Below, one piece after another: positions 52,801 through 60,983 of a stretch of DNA of 64,000 nt. Each line of letters begins with the position of its first letter. Positions within the stretch are counted from its first letter, which is position 1. This DNA comes from G965222335 sp965222335 (lineage in GTDB: Bacteria > Pseudomonadota > Gammaproteobacteria > Pseudomonadales > Halieaceae): the NCBI GenBank assembly GCA_965222335.1, contig OZ244944.1:2604001-2668000 (forward strand), read 5' to 3'. The notes beneath the pieces are model-generated. The model was not told the DNA's origin. It ran no database searches and was given only the letters and a program-made list of their open reading frames with translations. A program made the position numbers and the translations under genes.

Positions 52801-54213
52801 ATGTCTGAACCCGATTACCCCGTCGACCTGTCCGAGCTGCCCTATCCCGAGGCGCAGGACCGGGACCTGGCTCGGATCAAGATGCAGCCCCATTCGATCG
52901 AGGCGGAGCAGTCCGTGCTCGGTGGCCTGCTGCTGTCGGGCGATAGCTGGGACGCAGTCGCGGAGGCGGTCACCGCCTCGGATTTCTATCGCCCGGATCA
53001 CCGCCTGATATTCCGCCAGATCGCGCGCCTCGCCGAGGCCGCGGAACCGGTGGACGTGATTACCGTGGCCGACAAGCTGACCGCCGCGGGCGAACTGGAC
53101 AGCGCCGGCGGCGTCGCCTACCTCGCCGAACTGGCCAGCAATACCCCCAGCGCTTCCAATATTCGCGCCTACGCCAAGGTTGTGCGCGAGCGCGCCGCGC
53201 TGCGCAAGCTGATCGAGGCGGCCCAGGAGATCGCCGAGAGCGGTTTCAATCCGGAGGGGCGCAAGTCAGAGGAGCTGATTGACGAGGCCGAGCGCCGGAT
53301 CATGCAGATCTCGGAGCAGGGGCCGAAGGCGGGGGGGCCGCAGGAGGTCAACCCCCTGCTGCAGGGTGCGATCGAGCGCATCGAGGACCTGTTCAACTCC
53401 GGGGGCAAACTCACCGGCCTCAGCACCGGCTTTACCGACCTCGATGCCAAGACCTCGGGCCTGCAGGCCTCCGACCTGGTGATCGTCGCCGGCCGGCCGT
53501 CCATGGGCAAGACCAGCTTCGCCATGAACATGGTGGAGAATGCGGTGCTGGGCCAGGAACTGCCGATCCTCGTATTCAGCATGGAGATGCCCGCGGAACA
53601 GCTGATCATCCGCATGCTGTCCTCCCTGGGCAAGATCGACCAGACGCGCATCCGCAACGGTCGCCTGGAGCAGGAGGACTGGCCCAAGCTGAGCGCCGCG
53701 GTGGCCAAGCTCAAGGACGTGCCCCTGTTTATCGATGACACCCCGGCACTCACCCCCACGGAACTGCGCAGCCGCGCGCGGCGGGTCGCCCGCGAGCACG
53801 GCCAGCTGGGGATGATCATGGTGGACTACCTGCAGCTGATGCAGATCGCCGGTTCCTCCGAGGGCCGCACCGCGGAGATCTCCGAGATCTCGCGCAACCT
53901 CAAGGCCATCGCCAAGGAATTCAACTGCCCCATGGTGGCCCTGTCCCAGCTCAACCGCTCCCTGGAGCAACGCCCCAACAAGCGCCCGGTCAACTCCGAC
54001 CTGCGCGAGTCGGGAGCGATCGAGCAGGACGCCGACGTAATCATGTTTATCTACCGGGACGAGGTCTACAACGAGGACTCTCCCGACCAGGGCGTGGCCG
54101 AGATCATCCTCGGCAAGCAGCGTAACGGCCCCATCGGCACCTGCCGCCTGGCCTTTATCGGCCAGTTCACCCGCTTCGAAAACCTCGCCCGCGGATCTTT
54201 CGACGACCACTGA
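52801..54213 (+). CDS. dnaB: Replicative DNA helicase
   Basis: A 470-residue hexameric 5'-3' helicase. The N-terminal DnaB domain has HSIEAEQSVLGGLL; the RecA-like domain has Walker A GRPSMGKTSF, FSMEMPAEQL (H1a/H2 region), MVDYLQLM (Walker B) and DLRESGAIEQDADVIMF (Arg finger region). Its stop is 13 bases from that of the convergent lambda P-like gene. Confidence 0.97.
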   Translation: MSEPDYPVDLSELPYPEAQDRDLARIKMQPHSIEAEQSVLGGLLLSGDSWDAVAEAVTASDFYRPDHRLIFRQIARLAEAAEPVDVITVADKLTAAGELDSAGGVAYLAELASNTPSASNIRAYAKVVRERAALRKLIEAAQEIAESGFNPEGRKSEELIDEAERRIMQISEQGPKAGGPQEVNPLLQGAIERIEDLFNSGGKLTGLSTGFTDLDAKTSGLQASDLVIVAGRPSMGKTSFAMNMVENAVLGQELPILVFSMEMPAEQLIIRMLSSLGKIDQTRIRNGRLEQEDWPKLSAAVAKLKDVPLFIDDTPALTPTELRSRARRVAREHGQLGMIMVDYLQLMQIAGSSEGRTAEISEISRNLKAIAKEFNCPMVALSQLNRSLEQRPNKRPVNSDLRESGAIEQDADVIMFIYRDEVYNEDSPDQGVAEIILGKQRNGPIGTCRLAFIGQFTRFENLARGSFDDH

Positions 54214-54226
54214 GGGTCGTCATGCC

Positions 54227-54904
54227 TTACAGCCCCGTTTCTTCCCGCAGCTTGCGCAACTGCGCCCGCTGTTCCTCCAGCGGCAGCGGCGCCGGGTCGT
54301 GTTGTTCCAGCGCGCGATCCCGGGGAATGGTCAGTTGTTCCCCGCGCATCACTCGCTCACAGTACTCGTGGTAGCGTGCCTCGAACACCGGCCGGGTCAG
54401 GTGTTCGGGGTTGTTGGCAAGGAAAAACCATTCGCTGTCGCGGCCGGCGAAGTACACCGCCGGGTGTGACCAGGGCTGGGCCGATTTGGGGGATGCGGCG
54501 TTGCAGGCCTCACGGTAGGCCTCGCGGGCGGGCGGCAGGCCGAGGTCGGCGAGGCCCTGCTGGCAGCATTCGTGCATGCGGTTCAGGGTGGGCAGGTACT
54601 CACTGTGCTCGATGGCGTGGCGTGCGCCGCGCAGGATCTGCGCCACCGGGTAATCCGCCAGGGAATCCAGCCACAGCTTCTTGATCTGCTTGAGCTGTTC
54701 CGCATCGGGAAAGGCCGCGTAGTACTGGTTGTGGTAGTTGAGGCGAAACAGGGCAAAGACCTGGTTGATCGCCTCGATGTGGCTGTCGCCGGCGCTGCCT
54801 TGCTGCCCCTGCCTAGTCCGCCCAGGAGGTGTCGCTGAGGTCGTCGGCGAGGCTGCGATCTCGCGTGCGACCCGTTGAATGAGATCCCGGCTGTCGTCGG
54901 TCAT
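54227..54904 (-). CDS. Lambda P-like replication protein (possible helicase loader)
   Basis: A 225-residue protein resembling the phage lambda replication protein P family: the central INQVFALFRLNYHNQYYAAF and KKLWLDSLADYPVAQILRGARHAIE segments are typical. P-type proteins load or inhibit DnaB. The N-terminal 30 residues include an amphipathic helix (RDLIQRVAREIAAS) and are encoded inside the 3' end of the DnaT-like gene (92-base overlap); no later start keeps the conserved core intact. Convergent with dnaB. No other phage genes are near, so it looks domesticated. Confidence 0.75.
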   Translation of the reverse strand: MTDDSRDLIQRVAREIAASPTTSATPPGRTRQGQQGSAGDSHIEAINQVFALFRLNYHNQYYAAFPDAEQLKQIKKLWLDSLADYPVAQILRGARHAIEHSEYLPTLNRMHECCQQGLADLGLPPAREAYREACNAASPKSAQPWSHPAVYFAGRDSEWFFLANNPEHLTRPVFEARYHEYCERVMRGEQLTIPRDRALEQHDPAPLPLEEQRAQLRKLREETGL

Positions 54905-55967
54905 GGCTGTGTCCCGCCTGTTGCATCTGGTGCTGTTTCGCCCAGTGAAATTTTACGTGTTGCAGGAACTTGCTGTTCCAGGATGTGTGCACCTGCCCGC
55001 TGTCGCGCCAGTAGACGATGAACTCCGGCAGCAGGCCGCGGGCGAAGTCCTCGTCGATGTGCGACATCCTGAGGATGTCGTACACGTCTTCCGCCGGCTG
55101 CCAGTCATCGCTGATCGGCGCGGGCTCGCCGCCCCGGCCGACGCTGGCAGTATAGCGTGCCCACTGCAGCCGGATGTGCTGGATAAAGCGGGTGTTCAGT
55201 TCCCGGGGCGCATCGCCGCGCTCGCGCCAGTAGAGCACGAACTCGGGGATCGCGTCCTCGATGAAGGTCCGGTCCACCCCGCCCCGGGTCATGATATCCA
55301 CGGCGTCCTCGCTGGGCCGCCAGGCATTGGTCAGCGGCGTGGGCTTGGCCCGGAAGGCCTCCGCCTGCTGTTGCTGGTGGCGCCGCCAGGCGCTGGTCAC
55401 GTGTTGGCGAAACTTGTTTTCCCAGGCGTGGCTGATTTCCCCGCGCTCGCGCCAGTAAAAGATGAAATCCTCCAGTTGGTCGAGGGCGAACTGCCGCGGT
55501 ATGTTGTGGTTCAGGCCCAGTAGCTGCAGCAGGTCCTCACTGGGCGCCCAGTTGGCCGGCAACTGGCCGGCACTGCGGCGGGTCGGCGGCGCGACGGGCG
55601 CCTGTTGAGGGTGAGGCTGCACTCGCCGCTGTCCCGCCGGGGCGGCGTTGCCGCCGGCGGGTTCGTTGAGGGCAAACAGCAGTTCCTCGGCGCTGTGCAG
55701 CGGTGGCGATTCCACCAGCAGCACGCCCTTGTCGACCAGGCTGCGCACGATGCGATGCAGGTCCGCGGGCTCCCAGAAGGGCAGCTGGCGCAGGAGGAAG
55801 CCGCGCTCCACCCGCAGCCAGGCATAGCCCTGGCGCAGCTGGGCTTCGCGGTGGGCAAACAGGGCGTGTAGCTTTTGCAGCAGGATGGCCTCCTCGAGGC
55901 CGATGGTGGCGGCCAGTCCCGGAGAAAACACCAGGGGTTGTTCGGGGACCAGGGACGATTCGGTCAT
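54813..55967 (-). CDS. DnaT-like primosomal protein with three DnaT domains
   Basis: A 384-residue protein. An N-terminal winged-helix-like part (about 10-100) and a Pro-rich linker precede three copies of a ~58-residue DnaT-type ssDNA-binding unit at about 140-197, 216-272 and 289-345. Each copy has W.PSED/PAED at its start, a central FIFYWRERG, FVLYWRERG or FIVYWRDSG, and a final FxQHV/I. E. coli DnaT has one such domain in 179 residues. The ATG at 55967 has GGAAG five bases upstream; an ATG at 56018 is possible. It overlaps the lambda P-like gene by 92 bases. Confidence 0.8.
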   Translation of the reverse strand: MTESSLVPEQPLVFSPGLAATIGLEEAILLQKLHALFAHREAQLRQGYAWLRVERGFLLRQLPFWEPADLHRIVRSLVDKGVLLVESPPLHSAEELLFALNEPAGGNAAPAGQRRVQPHPQQAPVAPPTRRSAGQLPANWAPSEDLLQLLGLNHNIPRQFALDQLEDFIFYWRERGEISHAWENKFRQHVTSAWRRHQQQQAEAFRAKPTPLTNAWRPSEDAVDIMTRGGVDRTFIEDAIPEFVLYWRERGDAPRELNTRFIQHIRLQWARYTASVGRGGEPAPISDDWQPAEDVYDILRMSHIDEDFARGLLPEFIVYWRDSGQVHTSWNSKFLQHVKFHWAKQHQMQQAGHSHDRRQPGSHSTGRTRDRSLADDLSDTSWAD

Positions 55968-56147
55968 GGGGCTTCCGTTGTCGGCCCGCGGCGCCGCCGC
56001 GAAGGCCGGGGATTGCAAATGGATGGCGCTTCAACTCTGGTAGGATACCGGGCTTGTCGCGGCACGAACAGCCGCGGCCCGGGCATTTTTCCGTGGGCGA
56101 ACGCGGCGCCCGACACAGTAGCTAACCGGGGGTAGCAGACAGACAAT

Positions 56148-57524
56148 ATGGCCAAGAGTAAAACCGCCTACGTGTGCAACGACTGTGGCTCTGACTACGC
56201 CAAGTGGCAGGGACAGTGTGCCGATTGTGGCGCCTGGAACACCCTCTCCGAGGTGCGCCTCGGGCCCGCCCGCGGTGGTCGCGCCCAGCCGCCGGGGGAC
56301 AGCCGCGGCGGCTTTGCCGGCACCCTGGCTGACGCCCGGGTGATGGCCGAGATCGACCTCGAGGAGCTGCCCCGTTTTTCCAGCGGCACCGGCGAGTTCG
56401 ACCGGGTTCTGGGGGGCGGCCTGGTGCCGGGTTCGGCGATCCTGGTCGGCGGCAATCCCGGGGCGGGCAAGAGCACCCTGCTGCTGCAGACCCTCTGCCA
56501 CCTCGCTGCCGGCATGGAGGCGCTCTATATCACCGGGGAGGAATCCCTGCAGCAGGTGGCCATGCGCGCCCGGCGCCTGCAGTTGCCCGCGGACCGGCTG
56601 CGCCTGATGGCGGAGACCAACGTCGAGGGGATTATCGCCGCCGCCAACAGGTACCAGCCACGGGTGCTGGTGGTCGACTCCATCCAGGTGGTGCACTCGG
56701 ACGATCTGGCCTCGGCCCCCGGCAGCGTGTCCCAGGTGCGCGAGTGCGCCGCCTTCCTCACCCGCTACGCCAAGCAGCACGGCACCGTGCTGTTCCTGGT
56801 GGGGCACGTGACCAAGGACGGCTCCCTGGCCGGGCCCAAGGTGCTGGAGCACATGATCGACTGCTCGATCCTGCTGGAGGGCGGCCACGACTCCCGCTTT
56901 CGCACCCTGCGTGGGCAGAAAAACCGCTTCGGTGCGGTCAATGAGCTGGGGGTGTTCGCGATGACCGAGCAGGGCCTGCGCGAGGTGAAGAACCCCTCGG
57001 CCATCTTCCTCGATCGCAGCGCCGAGCCCGCGGCCGGCAGTGCGGTGATGGTGGTCTGGGAGGGCACCCGGCCCCTGCTGGTGGAAATCCAGGCGCTGGT
57101 GGATGACAGCCAGCTGGGCAACCCGCGGCGGGTGGCGGTGGGCCTGGAGCAGAATCGCCTGGCGATGCTGCTGGCGGTGCTGCACCGCCACGGTGGCTTG
57201 CAGGTGGGCGACCAGGATGTCTTCGCCAATGTGGTCGGCGGGGTCAAGGTGTTGGAGACCAGCGCCGACCTGGCCCTGCTGCTGGCGATCGTGTCCAGCT
57301 ACCGGGACCGCCAGCTGCCCCGGGAGATGGTGATCTTTGGCGAGGTGGGACTGTCGGGGGAAATCCGCCCCGTGCCCAGCGGCCAGGAGCGCCTGGCCGA
57401 GGCCGCCAAGCACGGCTTCAGCCGCGCTATCGTGCCCCGGGCCAACGCGCCGCGCACCGCCATCCCGGGGATGGAAGTGCTGGCGGTCAAGACCCTGCAG
57501 GAGGCCCTCGCGGCCATCGACTAG
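56148..57524 (+). CDS. radA: DNA repair protein RadA
   Basis: A 458-residue RecA-like branch-migration helicase. The N-terminal zinc finger (CNDCGSDYAKWQGQCADCGAW) is followed by Walker A GGNPGAGKST, the RadA-specific GQKNRFG motif and a C-terminal Lon-like domain (FGEVGLSGEIRPV). Processes recombination intermediates. Divergent from the DnaT-like gene. Confidence 0.97.
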   Translation: MAKSKTAYVCNDCGSDYAKWQGQCADCGAWNTLSEVRLGPARGGRAQPPGDSRGGFAGTLADARVMAEIDLEELPRFSSGTGEFDRVLGGGLVPGSAILVGGNPGAGKSTLLLQTLCHLAAGMEALYITGEESLQQVAMRARRLQLPADRLRLMAETNVEGIIAAANRYQPRVLVVDSIQVVHSDDLASAPGSVSQVRECAAFLTRYAKQHGTVLFLVGHVTKDGSLAGPKVLEHMIDCSILLEGGHDSRFRTLRGQKNRFGAVNELGVFAMTEQGLREVKNPSAIFLDRSAEPAAGSAVMVVWEGTRPLLVEIQALVDDSQLGNPRRVAVGLEQNRLAMLLAVLHRHGGLQVGDQDVFANVVGGVKVLETSADLALLLAIVSSYRDRQLPREMVIFGEVGLSGEIRPVPSGQERLAEAAKHGFSRAIVPRANAPRTAIPGMEVLAVKTLQEALAAID

Positions 57525-57571
57525 CGGCGGCGGGTCTATACACAGGCCCTGATTTAACCTATACAGACACC

Positions 57572-59110
57572 ATGCCAGAGCATCCCGACAAGAAAAAGAT
57601 CGCGCCGCTGGACGCGGACAAGACCGTGCCCCTGGCCCGCCAGGCCGAAGACGAGGCCGGGCGCGAGGAGCGGGCGCAGGAAGAAACCGTGCTCGGGCGC
57701 CCGGACACCTATGCCAATCCCGAGTTCGAGACCGACCTGCCGCCCACCGAGCTGCTGAGCGCGGAAGATGAGGCGGCCGCCGCCGCCACCACCCGGCTGC
57801 TGGATGACGACGCCACCGTGGTGGACTCCGAGGCGGCCAATGCCGCCGCGCAGGCCTTCGACACCGTCACCGTCCGTGACCGCTTCGTGCTGGAGGCGCG
57901 CCTGGGCAAGGGCGGCATGGGCATGGTGTACAAGGCCCTGGACCTGCGCAAACAGGAGGCCCAGGACGACGAGCCCTATGTCGCGATCAAGTTTCTCAGC
58001 GCGGAATTTGCCCGCCACCCCAAGGCCCTGATCAGCCTGCAGCGCGAGGCGAAGAAGTCCCAGCGCCTGGCCCACCCCAACATCGTCACCGTGTACGACT
58101 TCGACCGCGACGGTGACCAGGTGTACATGACCATGGAGTACCTGCGGGGTGCACCCCTGTCGGGCTGGACCTCGATCGAATTCGAGCCGGGCAGGAAGCC
58201 CGAGATCAGCAGCCTGATCAAGGATATGGCCAGCGGCCTCGCCTATGCCCGCGGCGAGGGCATGGTGCACTCGGACTTCAAGCCGGACAACGTGTTCGTG
58301 ACCGTGGACGGGCGGGTCAAGGTACTCGACTTCGGCATCGCACGGATCGTGGATACCGAACTGCACAAGGACAATTTCGATGCCGGCGAGCTGGGTGCGC
58401 TGACCCCCCGCTACGCCTCCCTGGAGATGCTCCGTGGCGAGGCGCCGCATCCGGCGGATGACGTCTATGCCCTGGGCCTGGTGGCCTACCAGCTCTTCAC
58501 CGGGGTGCACCCCTACGGCGGCAAGACCGCCCAGGAGGCGCATAGAGAGGGGCTCACGCCCCAGCCGATCAAGCAGATCAAGCGCCACCAGTGGCGCGCG
58601 ATCGCCAAGGCCATCCGCCTGGAGCGCAGCGAGCGCACGCAGACCGCGGATGCCTTCCTGCGCGAGTTTACCGGCACCAGCCAGCGCAATCGCCTGCTCC
58701 TGGGTTTGGTGGCGGTGCTGGCCATGACCTCGGGTTACCTGGCCTGGGAGGCCAGCCGGGCCGAGGGACCGGCAGTGCCCTTCGCGGAACTGCCCGCCCC
58801 GGTGCAGCAGGACTTCAATCGCAGCCTGGACCTGGGGGCCAAGTCGGCGTCCATTGGTGACTGGGACGGCGCCTCCCGTTACTACCTCGAGGCCTACAGC
58901 CTGCACCCGCGCAACCCGCGCGCCGAAGAGGGGCTCGAGCAGCTGGCGGGACACCTGCTCAAGCTGGCGCCGACCCTCACCTCCGAACGCCAGAAAAGCT
59001 ACCTGCTGGGGATGCTGAACAGCTACGCCGACAACGAGTACCTGGCCAACCACGAGGCCCTGGGCGCGCTCAGGGTCAGGCTCGCCCGGGAACTGGGGCA
59101 GTCGCCCTAG
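57572..59110 (+). CDS. Ser/Thr protein kinase of the non-RD HSD type with C-terminal membrane helix
   Basis: A 512-residue kinase. An acidic N-terminus (about 1-95) carries repeated Thr-x-x-Leu/Val motifs (KTVPL, EETVLGRP, ATTRLL, ATVV). The kinase domain (about 98-363) has GKGGMGMVYKA, VAIKFL, HSDFKPDN (His233, Ser234, Asp235: the usual Arg is Ser) and VLDFGIARI, then LGALTPRYASLEML as activation loop end. HSD with this loop is usual in a proteobacterial subfamily, so it is probably active. A membrane helix (about 373-392) and a TPR-like end follow. First gene of the 57.5-64 kb locus. Confidence 0.9.
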   Translation: MPEHPDKKKIAPLDADKTVPLARQAEDEAGREERAQEETVLGRPDTYANPEFETDLPPTELLSAEDEAAAAATTRLLDDDATVVDSEAANAAAQAFDTVTVRDRFVLEARLGKGGMGMVYKALDLRKQEAQDDEPYVAIKFLSAEFARHPKALISLQREAKKSQRLAHPNIVTVYDFDRDGDQVYMTMEYLRGAPLSGWTSIEFEPGRKPEISSLIKDMASGLAYARGEGMVHSDFKPDNVFVTVDGRVKVLDFGIARIVDTELHKDNFDAGELGALTPRYASLEMLRGEAPHPADDVYALGLVAYQLFTGVHPYGGKTAQEAHREGLTPQPIKQIKRHQWRAIAKAIRLERSERTQTADAFLREFTGTSQRNRLLLGLVAVLAMTSGYLAWEASRAEGPAVPFAELPAPVQQDFNRSLDLGAKSASIGDWDGASRYYLEAYSLHPRNPRAEEGLEQLAGHLLKLAPTLTSERQKSYLLGMLNSYADNEYLANHEALGALRVRLARELGQSP

Positions 59111-59277
59111 TCCTGCCTCGGGCCAGTCCCGCCTCCATGGGTGGCCAGCGACCGGTGCAGACATGCATCGCTACCAGTAATGCAAACCAGGGCACAGAAA
59201 TGTGTCTTATAAGTTGTGACATCCGCGCGCGTGATCTACTTTTTATCGTAAAGAACAGGAAAGTTCGGGATGTCTGC

Positions 59278-60864
59278 ATGACAGGGAGTTTCACCACGCG
59301 CCGTTTCCGGGGGCAGGGTCGCCGCCCGGCGTGGCACGTTTTCCTCGCGGTGCTGCTGGCTGGTTGTGCCGGGCAGGACGTGCCGCAGATTCCCGCGGAT
59401 GTGGCGGTCAAGGACCTCTACATCGTCGACTGCCTCCTGCCGGGCCAGGTACGCCAGCTCGGCAATACCACTTATATGACCCCACGCCGGCCGGTGCAGA
59501 CCACGGCCGCGGACTGCCGTACCCGCGGTGGCGAGTACGTGGCCTACGACCGCGCCGACTACAAGACCGCCCTCAAGGTCTGGCTGCCAGCGGCGGAAGA
59601 GGGTGACGCCGAGGCCCAGAACACGGTGGGGGAAATCTTTGAGCAGGGCCTGGGTACCGAGCCCAACTACGAGGTTGCCGCCCTGTGGTACGAGCGCGCC
59701 GCCCGCCAGGGCCACAAGGGTGCGCAGTTCAACCTGGGAACTCTGTATGAAACCGGCAAGGGGGTGGCGCGGGACAAACGCACCGCCCTGAACTGGTACC
59801 GCAAGGCCTGGGGCATCACCGACGATTCGCTGGTCTACCAGTCCGATGCGCAAAAGGCGCTGGTCGAACAGGCGGAGCAGTTGGCCGAAGCCCAGGAGGC
59901 GGCGGTGGAACAGGCCCGCGAGTCCGCCACCGAGGCCGCAGTCGCGGCGGCGGAGGCGGCCGCAAAACGCGAGCGTGAGGCCCGCGCCGCGGCCAACCGG
60001 GGCCGTGCACCAGCGCCGCCACCCGATCGGGAAACCGGCGCCGAGCCGGCGGTCGCCGCGGCACCCGCCGTGCGCGAGAACATGGTCACCCCGGAACCGG
60101 TCTCCGCCGCGGGCAAGAACTTCGGTCGCTATTACGCCCTGGTGATTGCCAACGCTGACTACACCTACCTGGATAATCTGTTTACCTCGGTGGCCGATGC
60201 CAATCGCATCAGCGCAGTATTGCGCGAGCAATACGGTTTCGAGGTCAAGGTGCTGGTGAACGGCGATGACGCCTCGGTGCTGCGCGCCCTCAACCAGATG
60301 AACAGCGAGCTGACCGCCGAGGACAACCTGCTCATTTACTACACCGGCTGGGGCAACCGGCGTGACAGTGGCAACTACGAGGTGGGCTACTGGCTACCGG
60401 TGAATGCCGAGCCGCCCCCGGACGATACCTTCTGGGTGCCGACCTCGCAGATTGCCAGCCACCTGGCACGGCTCCCGGCCAAGCGGATCATGGTGGTGGC
60501 GGATTCCTCATTTGCCGGCCTGCTGGCGGACAACCCCGCCTTCCTGCTGGCGAGCAGCCCGGCCCAGCTCAACAGCGAGGCCTACGTGTCCCTGCGCTTC
60601 CCCAACCGTGCGCGGCTGCTGATGACCTCGGGCAAGGATTCGCCCCTGCCCGCCCGGGACAACAGCAACAACTCGGTGTTTGCGGATGCCTTTATCGAGG
60701 TGCTGCAGGATAACCAGTCGGTGCTCACCGCGCCGGCGCTGTACCTGGACATGATTGAGAAACTGGAAAGCCGCCAGCCGGAGCTGGCCCCCGAATTCAA
60801 GGCGATCAAACGCGCGGGTGACGAGGTCGGAGACTTCTTCTTCGTGGCGCGACAGGCCTCCTGA
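59278..60864 (+). CDS. SEL1-repeat lipoprotein with degenerate caspase-like domain
   Basis: A 528-residue protein. Lipobox LLAGC near residue 36; two SEL1 repeats (about 94-178: EAQNTVGEIFEQGLG, GAQFNLGTLYETGKG); an Ala/Glu-rich helix to about 245; then a caspase/metacaspase-fold domain (281-524) with YYALVIANADY, ADANRISAVLREQYGF and AGDEVGDFFFV-like ending. The catalytic pair is missing: the usual GHG His is Trp358 (YTGWG) and the DSC Cys is Ser411 (DSSFAG). The ATG at 59278 was chosen for the signal peptide; the frame is open to 59137. Probably a binding or scaffold protein. Confidence 0.87.
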   Translation: MTGSFTTRRFRGQGRRPAWHVFLAVLLAGCAGQDVPQIPADVAVKDLYIVDCLLPGQVRQLGNTTYMTPRRPVQTTAADCRTRGGEYVAYDRADYKTALKVWLPAAEEGDAEAQNTVGEIFEQGLGTEPNYEVAALWYERAARQGHKGAQFNLGTLYETGKGVARDKRTALNWYRKAWGITDDSLVYQSDAQKALVEQAEQLAEAQEAAVEQARESATEAAVAAAEAAAKREREARAAANRGRAPAPPPDRETGAEPAVAAAPAVRENMVTPEPVSAAGKNFGRYYALVIANADYTYLDNLFTSVADANRISAVLREQYGFEVKVLVNGDDASVLRALNQMNSELTAEDNLLIYYTGWGNRRDSGNYEVGYWLPVNAEPPPDDTFWVPTSQIASHLARLPAKRIMVVADSSFAGLLADNPAFLLASSPAQLNSEAYVSLRFPNRARLLMTSGKDSPLPARDNSNNSVFADAFIEVLQDNQSVLTAPALYLDMIEKLESRQPELAPEFKAIKRAGDEVGDFFFVARQAS

Positions 60865-60983
60865 ACGCAGGTCGCCTATAGTAAGCAGACCTCCACAAGG
60901 AGGCGTGGTGCCCCGGCACCGATTGATAAGAAAACGCGCGGACCGGATGTAACCGCGCAGACTGATAACAGTGGGGAGAGACC

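Noticed and set aside
54227..55967. Prophage remnant explaining the lambda P-like gene
   Set aside because: No integrase, structural, lysis or repressor genes are near, and codon and base composition match the surroundings; domestication or ancestral presence fits better.
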